A stretch of DNA of 64,000 bases from Flavobacterium cheniae (GCF_004363695.1 NZ_SNZC01000002.1:682001-746000); one strand, 5' to 3'; positions 43,777 through 53,200 are shown, counted from the first letter of the stretch. A program made the numbers and translations. Notes: generated from the sequence alone by a model not told the origin.

Positions 43777-44340
43777 ATGAAGAATATTGTGCTTTTTGCT
43801 TCCGGAAATGGCTCAAATGCCGAAGAAATAATCAGGTATTTTAAAAAAAATAACCAAGGAACTGTAGTCGCCATCTTTTCTAACAAACCAGATGCCAAAG
43901 TGTTAGATAGAGCAAAAAATCATAACATTTCTTCAGTGGTTTTTAACAAAGCGCAATTAAATGAAGGTTTCGTCTTGGAAAAATTACATCAGTTTCAACC
44001 TGATTTAATTGTTTTAGCCGGATTTCTACTAAAATTTCCTGAGTCTATATTAAAAGAATATCCAAAAGTGATTAATATTCATCCTGCGTTGTTGCCAAAA
44101 TACGGCGGAAAAGGGATGTATGGCATGAATGTGCATCAAGCAGTTTTAGAAAATAATGAAAAAGAAACCGGAATTACCATTCATTATGTAAACGAACATT
44201 ACGATGAAGGTGAATTTATTTTTCAAAAATCAGTAAATATCGAAGATTGCAAAACCGCGGAAGAAATTGCGCATAAAATCCACGAATTAGAACATCAGTA
44301 TTTTCCTGAAGTAATAGGAAAGCTAATCACTAATCACTAA
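43777..44340 (+). CDS. purN: Phosphoribosylglycinamide formyltransferase
   Basis: The enzyme adds formyl from 10-formyl-THF to GAR in purine synthesis. The 187 residues contain FASGNGSNAEEII (phosphate binding), the catalytic INIHPALLPKYGG (Asn, His) and HYVNEHYDEGEFI (Asp). The stop codon lies inside a period-7 AATCACT array, and rnhA starts eleven bases later. It is divergent from acpP across 173 bases. Confidence 0.94.
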   Translation: MKNIVLFASGNGSNAEEIIRYFKKNNQGTVVAIFSNKPDAKVLDRAKNHNISSVVFNKAQLNEGFVLEKLHQFQPDLIVLAGFLLKFPESILKEYPKVINIHPALLPKYGGKGMYGMNVHQAVLENNEKETGITIHYVNEHYDEGEFIFQKSVNIEDCKTAEEIAHKIHELEHQYFPEVIGKLITNH

Positions 44341-44352
44341 TTACTATTCACT
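44325..44352 (+). repeat. Period-7 AATCACT array spanning the purN stop and the rnhA start
   Basis: Four heptamers in phase: two AATCACT, then AATTACT and ATTCACT. It encodes the last codons and stop of purN and ends at the T of the rnhA TTG. It is the reverse complement of the array at 5057-5091. Confidence 0.75.
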
Positions 44353-44831
44353 TGAGTCACGAAGTCCACATATATACAGACGGCGCTGCCAAGGGAAATC
44401 CTGGCCCGGCTGGCTATGGCGTGGTGATGGAAATGGTAGGAACTCCGTATAAAAAAGAATTTTACGAAGGTTTCCGATTGTCTACCAATAATAGAATGGA
44501 ATTATTAGCGGTAATTGTAGGTTTAGAAAAATTAAAAAACCCAAAAACTAAAGTCTTAGTCGTTTCCGATTCCAAATATGTGGTGGATTCGGTAGAAAAG
44601 CGTTGGGTTTTTCAGTGGGAAAAAATAAACTTCAAAGCCAAGAAAAATCCAGATTTATGGATGCGCTTCTTAAAAATATATCGCCAACACCAAGTTGATT
44701 TTCAATGGGTAAAAGGGCACAACAGTCATCCGCAAAATGAACGCTGCGATGAATTAGCCGTTATGGCATCGCAACAAGAAAAATTATCGATTGATGAGTT
44801 TTATGAGCGAGAAGAAGGGAAGTTGTTGTAA
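44352..44831 (+). CDS. rnhA: Ribonuclease HI
   Basis: The enzyme removes RNA from RNA-DNA hybrids. The only usable start is TTG at 44352 (MSHEVHIYTDGAAKGNPGP), created at the edge of a repeat. The 159 residues keep the catalytic acids: Asp in IYTDGAAKGNPG, Glu in NRMELLAVIVGL, Asp in VSDSKYVVDSV and Asp in NERCDELAV, plus the VKGHNSHP loop. It is probably co-transcribed with purN. Confidence 0.93.
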   Translation: MSHEVHIYTDGAAKGNPGPAGYGVVMEMVGTPYKKEFYEGFRLSTNNRMELLAVIVGLEKLKNPKTKVLVVSDSKYVVDSVEKRWVFQWEKINFKAKKNPDLWMRFLKIYRQHQVDFQWVKGHNSHPQNERCDELAVMASQQEKLSIDEFYEREEGKLL

Positions 44832-44833
44832 TA

Positions 44834-44858
44834 AAAAAGGAGCTTTTCAGCTCCTTGT
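44834..44858 (-). terminator. Rho-independent terminator, mainly for the minus-strand gene at 44861
   Basis: Stem AAGGAGCT / AGCTCCTT; the T run is on the minus strand, so it acts chiefly on the outer-membrane gene and only weakly on rnhA. Confidence 0.75.
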
Positions 44859-44860
44859 AA

Positions 44861-45769
44861 TTATTTAGTTTCTTTTGTTAAATCGAATCGGTAAATCGCG
44901 TCAAATCCTAGATATATAGAAGAATCAAATTCCGAATTTAGTCGGTTTCTTTTATCGGTACTTAAAGGGAACGTCAATACTTGAGCTCCTACTTTTTCAT
45001 TACTGCTGTACACACCATAATCTGTTGTGTCAAATCCAACTTTTCCTCTCAAAATGATTGAGTTTTCCATTAAACCAAGTGCTGCATACATAGCAAAACG
45101 AATCGATTCTTCTTGGGTATAAAAGTCTGAATTAAATTCTGATAAATTATAGGATTTAATTGAGGTAAGTAAGTCAGTACCTACACTAAATTTTTTAGTT
45201 AATGCGTAATTTGCATCCATACGAATTGGTAAAGTAGCATTTATGTAAAATTTATTGTTTTTTGATCGATGCCAAATACCAATTAATGGTGTAATAGTAG
45301 AACCATGGTTTTCTGACGAAGCATATAATCCAAATTTAACTTTTGAAGTTTCATTGTATTGATAATCTAAAACAGCTAATCCTCCAAATTGGAAATCATT
45401 TGAACCAATATTATCAAAATCTGATGCTATTTTTGGAAGAAAAACATAGGTACCCGACCATTTTTCAGAATGTTGGTATTTCATTCCTAAGTTTAAACGT
45501 GTCATAGTTAAACTAGTTCTTTCTGAAGCTTGGGAAAAATTTAATCGTGTGTTTTCAACCGTAAATCCAGTTAATAAAACAGCTTTTTCAGATAACTTTT
45601 TAGGATAGTAAAGTTCCATATTTAGATTGTTTACACTTGTTTCGTAGTCATTGTCTACATTTCCTAATGTCGCATTATTTAAAGATAATTTAAAAATATC
45701 AACATAGTCTTGCGCACTAACAGAAACTGTAAATAGAGCAAAAAGCATTAAGAATTTAATTTTTTTCAT
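44861..45769 (-). CDS. Outer-membrane beta-barrel protein (DUF6268-like)
   Basis: The 302 residues have a signal peptide (MKKIKFLMLFALFTVSVSA, then QD) and then about twelve alternating strands (LNMELYYPKKLSEKAVLLTG; TRLNLGMKYQHSEKWSG; KFGLYASSENHGSTITPLIG), ending in YLGFDAIYRFDLTK. This pattern suits flavobacterial barrel proteins labelled DUF6268. Function unknown. It converges on rnhA and is divergent from the pfkB-type kinase across 239 bases. Confidence 0.75.
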   Translation of the reverse strand: MKKIKFLMLFALFTVSVSAQDYVDIFKLSLNNATLGNVDNDYETSVNNLNMELYYPKKLSEKAVLLTGFTVENTRLNFSQASERTSLTMTRLNLGMKYQHSEKWSGTYVFLPKIASDFDNIGSNDFQFGGLAVLDYQYNETSKVKFGLYASSENHGSTITPLIGIWHRSKNNKFYINATLPIRMDANYALTKKFSVGTDLLTSIKSYNLSEFNSDFYTQEESIRFAMYAALGLMENSIILRGKVGFDTTDYGVYSSNEKVGAQVLTFPLSTDKRNRLNSEFDSSIYLGFDAIYRFDLTKETK

Positions 45770-45921
45770 AAGTTTTTTTGTTTTTTATTTATTAAAATTT
45801 TTTCAAAAATATTCTTTAGCTATTAAAATTGTTAAAAAATTAGAAAGTATTAAATTATGATAGTCATAAAATTAATTTATGAATAAGGTTTTTGAGCATA
45901 AATATGCGCAAAATCCTAACC

Positions 45922-45970
45922 TTCAAAACCTTTTAAACTTTTAAACTCATAAACTTTTAAACTTCTAAAC
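45922..45970 (+). repeat. Period-8 TTTTAAAC array (6 units)
   Basis: Octamers TTTTAAAC start at 45931, 45939 and 45955; variants TCATAAAC and TTCTAAAC start at 45947 and 45963, all exactly 8 apart. A leading TTCAAAAC is one base out of phase. The array ends 8 bases before the -7 box of the kinase gene. Confidence 0.8.
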
Positions 45971-45977
45971 AAAAACT

Positions 45978-45985
45978 TATCTTTG
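45978..45985 (+). promoter_or_regulatory. -7 box (TATCTTTG) of the pfkB-type kinase gene
   Basis: Exact TAnnTTTG match, 23 bases before the ATG at 46009. The -33 position falls inside the period-8 array, which supplies no TTTG. Confidence 0.55.
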
Positions 45986-46008
45986 CACCTTATTTCAAAT
46001 TCAATTTA

Positions 46009-46938
46009 ATGAACAAACTATTAATAGTAGGAACAGTAGCTTTTGATGCTATTGAAACACCTTTCGGAAAAACAGACAAAATTTTAGGTGGAGCAGCGAC
46101 TTACATTGGTTTAGCGTCTAACTTTTTTAATGTAGATGCAGCAGTAGTTTCTGTGGTTGGTGAAGATTTTCCAAAGGAATATTTAGATTTATTAGAAAAT
46201 AAAGGAGTAAATATAGAAGGAATCGAAATTGTAAAAGGTGGAAAAACCTTCTTTTGGAGTGGAAAATACCACAACGACTTAAATTCTCGCGACACTTTAG
46301 TTACTGAATTAAACGTTTTGGCTGATTTTAATCCAGTTGTGCCTCAAGCGTATAAAAATTCGGATGTAGTTTTATTAGGAAACTTACACCCAATTGTACA
46401 ATCAGGCGTTTTAAACCAAATGTCTGAAAGACCAAAATTAGTCGTTTTAGATACAATGAACTTTTGGATGGATTGTGCCTTACCAGAATTATTAGACGTA
46501 ATCAAACGTGTAGATGTAATCACAATCAACGATGAAGAAGCGCGTCAGTTATCAGGAGAATATTCTTTGGTAAAAGCAGCGGCTAAAATCCATACCATGG
46601 GACCAAAATATGTGGTTATCAAAAAAGGAGAACACGGAGCGTTATTGTTCCATAACAAAGACGTATTCTTTGCTCCAGCTTTACCATTAGAAGAAGTATT
46701 TGATCCAACAGGAGCTGGTGATACTTTCGCAGGTGGTTTCGCAGGTTACATTGCACAATCAGAAAACATTTCGTTTAGCAATTTGAAAAACGCTATTATT
46801 TACGGTTCAAATTTAGCTTCTTTCTGTGTGGAGAAATTTGGAACAGAACGAATGGAGAATTTAGATAAAAATGAAGTGAATGCGCGTTTGAAACAATTCA
46901 AAGCCTTAACACAATTTGAAATAGAATTAGAAGAATAA
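46009..46938 (+). CDS. PfkB-family sugar (ribokinase-like) kinase
   Basis: The 309-residue protein transfers phosphate from ATP to a sugar or nucleoside. Family signatures are GGAATYIGLAS near the N-terminus, the DTMNFWMD block, VITINDEEARQLSGE and the C-terminal catalytic FDPTGAGDTFAGGFAGYIA (anion hole plus Asp base). The substrate is not evident; it is often found next to purF in Flavobacteria, so a purine nucleoside is possible but unproven. A terminator separates it from purF. Confidence 0.85.
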   Translation: MNKLLIVGTVAFDAIETPFGKTDKILGGAATYIGLASNFFNVDAAVVSVVGEDFPKEYLDLLENKGVNIEGIEIVKGGKTFFWSGKYHNDLNSRDTLVTELNVLADFNPVVPQAYKNSDVVLLGNLHPIVQSGVLNQMSERPKLVVLDTMNFWMDCALPELLDVIKRVDVITINDEEARQLSGEYSLVKAAAKIHTMGPKYVVIKKGEHGALLFHNKDVFFAPALPLEEVFDPTGAGDTFAGGFAGYIAQSENISFSNLKNAIIYGSNLASFCVEKFGTERMENLDKNEVNARLKQFKALTQFEIELEE

Positions 46939-46941
46939 AAA

Positions 46942-46969
46942 CGTGCCTCGAAATTTCGGGGCATTTTTT
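46942..46969 (+). terminator. Rho-independent terminator after the kinase gene
   Basis: Stem TGCCTCGAAA / TTTCGGGGCA followed by a T run. Confidence 0.85.
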
Positions 46970-47018
46970 GTTTCAAAAAGAATAAGAATTACAACAACCT
47001 ACAACAACACAACAACTT

Positions 47019-48917
47019 ATGAGTGACGCTATACAACACGAATGTGGAATTGCATTACTACGATTAAAAAAACCGTTAGAATTTTATAAAGAAAAATACG
47101 GAACCGCTTTCTATGGTGTACAAAAAATGTACTTACTTATGGAGAAGCAACACAACCGCGGTCAAGACGGAGCTGGATTAGCGAGTATTAAATTGGATGT
47201 AAATCCAGGAGAAAGATACATCAGCCGTATTCGTTCAAACGACCCGCAACCTATTAAGGATATCTTCGCTCAAATTAACGACAGAATTAGTCGCGAGTTA
47301 GAAGAACATCCAGAATACCAAGACAATGTTGCACTTCAAAAACAAAATATTCCGTATTTGGGAGAAGTGTTTTTAGGTCACGTTCGTTATGGAACTTTCG
47401 GTAAAAATAGCATCGAAAGTGTTCACCCATTTTTACGTCAAAACAATTGGATGCACCGAAATTTAATTGTTGCGGGAAATTTCAATATGACAAATGTAAA
47501 GGAGTTGTTCCAAAACTTAATTGACTTAGGACAACATCCAAAACAAATGGCCGATACCGTTACCGTAATGGAAAAAATCGGACATTTCTTAGATGATGAG
47601 GTTACCGAATTATACAAACAATGCAAATTAGAAGGTTTTTCTAAACAAGAAGCTTCACCAATTATTGGCGAACGATTAAATGTACAACGCATTTTAGAAC
47701 GTGCTTCTCGTAATTTCGATGGAGGTTATGCAATGGCTGGACTTTTTGGTCATGGCGATTCGTTTGTTTTGCGCGATCCTGCCGGAATTCGTCCTGCGTA
47801 TTTCTACGAAGATGATGAAATTGTGGTAGTCGCTTCAGAACGTCCGGTAATTCAAACGGTTTTCAATGTACCTTTCGAAAAAGTGCAAGAATTAACTCCA
47901 GGAAGTGCTATCATCATCAAGAAAAACGGAAATGTTTCTATTCAGGAAGTAAGAACACCATTAATCAAAAAAGCATGTTCGTTTGAACGCATTTATTTTT
48001 CTCGCGGAAGCGATGCCGAAATCTACAGAGAACGTAAAGAATTGGGAAAATTAATCTTTCCAAGTGTTCTAAAAGCAATTGATAACGATACCGATAATAC
48101 CGTTTTCTCGTTTATTCCAAATACTGCAGAAACTTCTTTTTACGGAATGTCAGAAGCGGCTCAAGATTTCTTAAATCAGAGAAAAGCCAAAATGATTATC
48201 GAGCAAAAAGATACGCTGACTGAAGACACCTTAAAAGAATTGCTTTCAGTAAAAATCAGAACGGAAAAAATCGCGATTAAAGATGCGAAACTAAGAACAT
48301 TTATCACTGAAGATAGTAGTCGCGATGATTTAGTAGCACACGTTTATGATGTAACGTATGGTGTGGTAAAACCAACCGATAATTTGGTAATTATTGATGA
48401 TAGTATTGTGCGAGGAACTACTTTAAAACAAAGTATCATTAAAATGATGGATCGTTTGCATCCAAAGAAAATTGTAGTTGTTTCATCGGCTCCTCAAATT
48501 CGTTACCCAGATTGTTACGGAATTGATATGGCGAAATTAGAAGGTTTAGTGGCTTTCAGAGCAGCTTTAGATTTATTAAAAGAACGCAATTTATATCATA
48601 TAGTAGAAGAAGTATATCAAAAATCGAAAGCACAAGAAGATTTTAGTGATGCTGATGTAGTGAATTATGTAAAAGAAATTTATGCGCCATTCACTGATCA
48701 AGAAATTTCTGATAAAATTGCCGAAATGCTTACGCCAGAAGACACAAAAGCAGCAGTAAAAATCATTTACCAAACGGTGGAAGATTTGCATAAAGCTTGT
48801 CCGAAAAACTTAGGAGATTGGTATTTCACAGGAGATTATCCAACAGATGGAGGAAATCGTGTAGTAAATCGTGCATTCATGAATTTTTATGAAGGAAAAG
48901 ATGCTCGAGCTTATTAA
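47019..48917 (+). CDS. purF: Amidophosphoribosyltransferase (long Bacteroidetes form)
   Basis: The enzyme makes phosphoribosylamine from PRPP and glutamine, the first step of purine synthesis. The 632 residues exceed the usual 470-510. The glutaminase nucleophile is Cys9 (HECGIALL), so either eight residues are removed or the Cys is used internally. NRGQDGAG, GHVRYGTFG and LRDPAGIRPAYF are glutaminase motifs; the PRPP loop is VIIDDSIVRGTTLKQS. An insertion around 60-105 and a C-terminal extension (about 540-632) explain the length. The gene ends just before the triple RNA array. Confidence 0.9.
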   Translation: MSDAIQHECGIALLRLKKPLEFYKEKYGTAFYGVQKMYLLMEKQHNRGQDGAGLASIKLDVNPGERYISRIRSNDPQPIKDIFAQINDRISRELEEHPEYQDNVALQKQNIPYLGEVFLGHVRYGTFGKNSIESVHPFLRQNNWMHRNLIVAGNFNMTNVKELFQNLIDLGQHPKQMADTVTVMEKIGHFLDDEVTELYKQCKLEGFSKQEASPIIGERLNVQRILERASRNFDGGYAMAGLFGHGDSFVLRDPAGIRPAYFYEDDEIVVVASERPVIQTVFNVPFEKVQELTPGSAIIIKKNGNVSIQEVRTPLIKKACSFERIYFSRGSDAEIYRERKELGKLIFPSVLKAIDNDTDNTVFSFIPNTAETSFYGMSEAAQDFLNQRKAKMIIEQKDTLTEDTLKELLSVKIRTEKIAIKDAKLRTFITEDSSRDDLVAHVYDVTYGVVKPTDNLVIIDDSIVRGTTLKQSIIKMMDRLHPKKIVVVSSAPQIRYPDCYGIDMAKLEGLVAFRAALDLLKERNLYHIVEEVYQKSKAQEDFSDADVVNYVKEIYAPFTDQEISDKIAEMLTPEDTKAAVKIIYQTVEDLHKACPKNLGDWYFTGDYPTDGGNRVVNRAFMNFYEGKDARAY

Positions 48918-48990
48918 AATATGCGTTTCATCGACTTTTTATTTCGTTTAACAATTTTTTTATAGTAATACAAAATCTCACCATACTTTA

Positions 48991-49069
48991 GCTCTACCAG
49001 AAAATTAGTAGGTTAAGTTTTATGGTAGATTTGGGGCAAAAAGGGTACGCAATGCGTGCCTTTTTTTTT
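48991..49069 (+). ncRNA. Tandem small RNA, copy 1
   Basis: The core starts with GCTCTACC and its pairing partners are GGTA (49024-49027) and GGGC (49034-49037), with a bulge GATTTG on the 3' side. The inner loop holds AAAA/TTTT arms around GTAGG. A short linker CAAAAAG leads to a terminator: GGTACGC (49044-49050) with GCGTGCC (49054-49060), then nine T. The product would be about 79 bases and free-standing. Function and partner are unknown. Confidence 0.8.
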
Positions 49070-49189
49070 GCCAAAAAAGTAAGTTTTAACTAAAATAAGG
49101 GTGTTATTTTATGTAAAAATTGCATTTCATCGACTTTTTAATTCGTTTAACAATTTTTTTATGCAAGCATAGTATCTTATACTACTTTA

Positions 49190-49268
49190 GCTCTACCAGA
49201 AAATTAGTAGGTTAAGTTTTATGGTAGATTTGGGGCAAAAAGGGTACGCAATGCGTGCCTTTTTTTTT
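49190..49268 (+). ncRNA. Tandem small RNA, copy 2
   Basis: From GCTCTACC to the end of the terminator T run it is identical to copy 1 base for base as far as I can see. The upstream 60 bases differ at several places (ATGCAAGCAT instead of ATAGTAATAC), showing that the RNA core is under stronger constraint than its promoter region. Confidence 0.82.
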
Positions 49269-49399
49269 GCCCAAAAACTTAGAGATTTGTTATAAAAAAT
49301 TAAAAAAATAACTGTTTTGTTTTTTTAAATTGCATTTCGTCGAGTTTTTGTGTTATTCAACAATTTTTTTATGCAAGCATTTTATCTTGTACTACTTTA

Positions 49400-49476
49400 G
49401 CCCTACCAGAAAATTAGTAGGTTAAGTTTTATGGTAGATTTGGGGCAAAAAGGGTGAAAGCAATTTCACCTTTTTT
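49400..49476 (+). ncRNA. Tandem small RNA, copy 3 (terminator stem covaried)
   Basis: The core starts GCCCTACC; the U to C change turns a G-U pair with GGGC into G-C. From there to GGGGCAAAAAGGGT it equals the other copies. The terminator stem is GGTGAAA (49453-49459) with TTTCACC (49464-49470) and a GCAA tetraloop: four of seven pairs differ on both sides from copies 1 and 2, yet all pair. This is the strongest evidence that the element works as RNA. Confidence 0.85.
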
Positions 49477-49496
49477 ATTTTAATAAACTTGGTAAC

Positions 49497-49531
49497 AAAA
49501 AAGGCGAGGATTAAAAATCCTCGCCTTTTTT
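49497..49531 (-). terminator. Rho-independent terminator of sodA (both directions)
   Basis: Perfect stem AAAGGCGAGGATT / AATCCTCGCCTTT with A and T flanks. It isolates sodA from the RNA array. Confidence 0.93.
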
Positions 49532-49549
49532 AATTTTATTTATTCTGAA

Positions 49550-50155
49550 TTATTTCGCTGCAGCAAAACGTTTTGCTACTTCTGTCCAGTTAATTACATT
49601 AAAGAAAGCTTCCATATAATCAGGACGTCTGTTTTGATAATGTAAATAATAAGCGTGTTCCCAAACATCCATTCCTAAGATTGGTTGTCCACCACAAGCA
49701 ACACCTGGCATAATTGGGTTGTCTTGGTTTGGAGTAGAACAAACTTCTAATTTTCCGTCTTTCACACATAACCAAGCCCATCCTGAACCAAAACGAGTAG
49801 CTCCCGCTTTAGAAAATTCTGCTTTAAAAGCATCAAATGAACCAAACGCAGCATCAATAGCATTAGCTAAATCACCTGTTGGTAATCCACCACCATTTGG
49901 CGACATAATTTCCCAAAACATTGTGTGATTATAATGTCCACCACCATTGTTACGAACTGCCATATTGTTCATATCTAAATTCTTCATTAAATCTTCAATA
50001 GATTTTCCTTCTAAATCTGTTCCGGCAATTGCAGCGTTTAAGTTAGTAACGTAAGCATTATGGTGCTTAGAATGGTGAATTTCCATTGTTCTTGCATCAA
50101 TATGTGGTTCTAATGCATCGTATGCATAAGGTAATTGTGGTAATTCAAAAGCCAT
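49550..50155 (-). CDS. sodA: Superoxide dismutase, Fe/Mn family
   Basis: The enzyme converts superoxide to oxygen and peroxide. The 201 residues contain the metal ligands His27 (MEIHHSKHH), His in [10 protein letters not shown], and the signature [11 protein letters not shown] (Asp, His). [13 protein letters not shown] and the [12 protein letters not shown] stretch suit the Mn or cambialistic branch; metal choice cannot be fixed from sequence. Well-formed promoter at 50189 and a strong terminator. Confidence 0.97.
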   Translation of the reverse strand: MAFELPQLPYAYDALEPHIDARTMEIHHSKHHNAYVTNLNAAIAGTDLEGKSIEDLMKNLDMNNMAVRNNGGGHYNHTMFWEIMSPNGGGLPTGDLANAIDAAFGSFDAFKAEFSKAGATRFGSGWAWLCVKDGKLEVCSTPNQDNPIMPGVACGGQPILGMDVWEHAYYLHYQNRRPDYMEAFFNVINWTEVAKRFAAAK

Positions 50156-50188
50156 AATATTTTATTTTTAGATTAGTAATATTTTCAC

Positions 50189-50218
50189 CAAATTTACAAA
50201 TTAAACTTCGGAATCAAA
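50189..50218 (-). promoter_or_regulatory. Promoter of sodA (TTTG, 18 bases, TAAATTTG)
   Basis: On the minus strand TTTG (50218-50215) is followed after 18 bases by TAAATTTG (50196-50189), a full match to the Bacteroidetes consensus, 33 bases before the ATG. Confidence 0.75.
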
Positions 50219-50262
50219 AATAGATAGTTTCTATACCACTATTATTAAGATAAATATAACAT

Positions 50263-53200
50263 TTGAACACAACTGCTTTCACCATATACGACGCTTCGGC
50301 TGGCTCTGGAAAAACCTATACGCTAACGAAAGAATATTTAAAAATTCTTTTCTTGGCTTCGAATGATGATGCCTACCGAAAAATTTTGGCCATTACGTTT
50401 ACCAACAAAGCGGTAGAAGAAATGAAAAGCCGAATTGTTTCCAGTTTGTACGAGTTTTCCATTGATACCACTTCCGATAAAGCGATGGAATTGCTAAAAG
50501 ATGTTTCGGCTGAAACTAAATTGAGCATTGCCACTTTAAAAGATAAATCGAAAGCCATAATCAAAAATATCATTCATAATTATGCGGCATTTGATATTTC
50601 TACGATTGATAAATTCACGCATAAAGTTATCCGAACATTTGCTCAAGATTTGAATTTGCCACCGAATTTTGAAGTTTCGTTGGAAACCGATTCACTTTTA
50701 CAAGAAGCCATCGATTTAGTCATTTCTAAAGCTGGTGATGATGTAAATTTGACCAAATTGCTAATCGAATTTTCAAAAGAAAAAACCGACGACGATAAAA
50801 ACTGGGACATTTCGGCCGAATTATTAAAGGTTGCCCAATTGATTACCAACGAAAACAATTCGGAAGAAATCAAAGAAATGTCCGATAAGAGTTTGGATGA
50901 TTTTGGTGTAATCAAAAAGAAATTGCAGGAGGAAATTAAAGAGTTAAAATCGGAATGTAAAGCTATTGCTAAAACTGTTTTGGATAAAATAGATACGAAT
51001 GGCGTTTCTCGAAAATCATTTTACCGAAGTTTAGTTCCTAATTTCTTAGAGAAAATCGTTGATGATAAAATCGCGATTAATGAAACCGTAATTAAATATT
51101 TAGATGGTTCAGAAAGTGGTTATTCTAAAACTGTTCCACAATCTGATAAAGATTTTATTGATGAAAATTCTTCCGAAATTTTAACTTCGGTTATTGGAAT
51201 CAATGAAAAAGCAGGAAAAATTTCAATGTATGAAGCTTTTCTACAAAATCTAAACCCATTGTCGTTACTAAATACGATTTATCAAGAATTCAAACAAATT
51301 CAAGAAGAGCAAAATTTAGTTTCGATTTCCGATTTCAATAAAATCATTCACAACGAAATTCAAAATCAGCCAGCGCCTTTTATTTATGAGCGTTTGGGTG
51401 AAAAATACCGTCATTATTTCATCGATGAATTTCAAGACACTTCGGTAATGCAATGGCAAAATTTAATTCCGCTAATTGATAATGCGCTTTCTGGTCAAGA
51501 CGATTTTGGTCAACAAGGAACATTAATGTTGGTTGGCGATCCAAAACAAGCCATTTACCGTTGGCGCGGTGGAAAAGCCGAACAATTTATCGATTTAGCA
51601 AAAGAAGACAAAAAGTATAATCCGTTTTCTAATAAAGACAAAGAAACGCTTCGTTTGGGAACCAATTATCGTAGTTTTAGCGAAGTAATTCAGTTTAATA
51701 ATGCGTTTTTCAAGCAATTATCAGATAAATTTGAAAATTCAGATTATAAAAATTTATACGAAAACCTTTCGCACCAGGAAATCAATTCTAAAAACGGAGG
51801 TTATGTGAATTTGTCGTTTATCGAAGTGCCAGAAGACGAAACTGATGTCGAAGGTTTTGATTCAGACAACGATTCGATTTCGGTAAAAGATAAATTTTAC
51901 TTGAATCAAACCATAAGAACGATTGAAAAATGTATCGCAAACGGATTTGAATATAAAGATATCGTGTTGCTTACGCGAACAAAAGCACCTGGAATTAAGT
52001 TGGCGAATTTCTTAACCGAAAACAGCGTTCCGATTTTATCTTCGGAAACTTTATTAATTCAAAATGCGACTGAAGTGAAGTTGTTGATTGCGCTGCTTCG
52101 TTATTTGAAAAACCCAAAAGATGATGAATCGAAAGTCTATTTCTTGTATTTCATTGCGAAATATTTGCAATCAGAAGTAGCAATTCATGATTTTATTTTG
52201 ACTGCAAAAGATAAAATTTCGGAAGAATTAGAAACGTTTTTGAAAACCATCGGAATTGATATTTCGTTCAAAAATTGCAAGAAAAAATCGTTGTATGAAG
52301 CGGTTGAAATTTTAATAGCGACGTTTTTAAATGATAAAGTGAATACTTCTTATTTGCAATATTTCTTAGATTTAGTTTTAGAGAATGACGTAAAAGTACA
52401 ATCTAGCATTGCTGATTTCTTGGAGTATTGGGACAAAATTGGCTACCAAAAAAGTATTCCGTCACCAGAAGGAACCAATGCCGTTCGTATCATGACGATT
52501 CATAAATCAAAAGGTTTGGAATTTCCTGTTGTGATTTTTCCGTTTGCCGAAGAAGATTTTTCGAGAAAAATTAAAGATAAACTTTGGATTCCGTTAGAAG
52601 ATTCGAATATTGATTTGCCAAAAGCGTTAATCAATAACAGAAAAGAAGTCGAAAGTTACGGAAACGAAGCAAAAACCATTTTTCAAACCAAAAACCAAGA
52701 AGAAGTTTTAGATACGATTAACGTTTTATATGTTGCATTAACGAGAGCTGAAGAACAATTGTATGTGATTTCGAATAAACTTACAACCAAAAAAGGCGAT
52801 TTGGTTACCAATAATTTATCGTATTATTTTATAGAGTTTTTACAGAATTCAGGCAAATACGTAGATACAAAATTGGAATACGAATTCGGAAATCCAACCC
52901 GAATTTCAACCAACAAAGCACACGAAGGTAAAAACAATCAAATTGGTGTTGTAACGCATAAATTAAATCCAAAAAACATCAAAATTGCACAACGCGAAGC
53001 TTTAATGTGGGGAACCATTCAGCAAGATGCAATTAATTTTGGGAATATTTTGCATGAAATCATGGCGTTTATTCATACGAAAGACGATGTGGATTTGGCC
53101 ATTCAAAAAGCAACAGAATTAGGATTGATTACGTTTTCTCAACAAGAAGTTTTCAAAGAAACGATTCAAAACATTGTTAATCATTCGGAATTAAAAGAAT

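Larger units (their letters stand above)
48926..49476 (+). repeat. Three tandem ~200-base units, each an sRNA with its upstream region
   Basis: Units begin with TTTC(A/G)TCGA(C/G)TTTTT at 48926, 49125 and 49335 (periods 199 and 210). In all three the distance to the conserved ACTTTAGC is exactly 59 bases, and AACAATTTTTTTAT is shared in between, so the upstream 60 bases evolve as a unit, as expected for a promoter. A -7-like TACTTTAG precedes each RNA; a -33 of the form TTTATG or TTTATAG is degenerate. Between units the spacers are not conserved. No ORF above 25 codons runs through. Confidence 0.92.

Noticed and set aside
49022..49093. Short ORF in the RNA units (starts MVDLGQKG, 23-24 codons in copies 1 and 2)
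   Set aside because: In copy 3 it stops after eight codons because of the altered terminator stem, no ribosome site precedes it, and the downstream reading is through the terminator T run. Pairing, not coding, is conserved.
48926..49476. The triple unit as a transposon or MITE array
   Set aside because: There are no terminal inverted repeats or target duplications, and each unit ends in a good terminator, which suits RNA genes.
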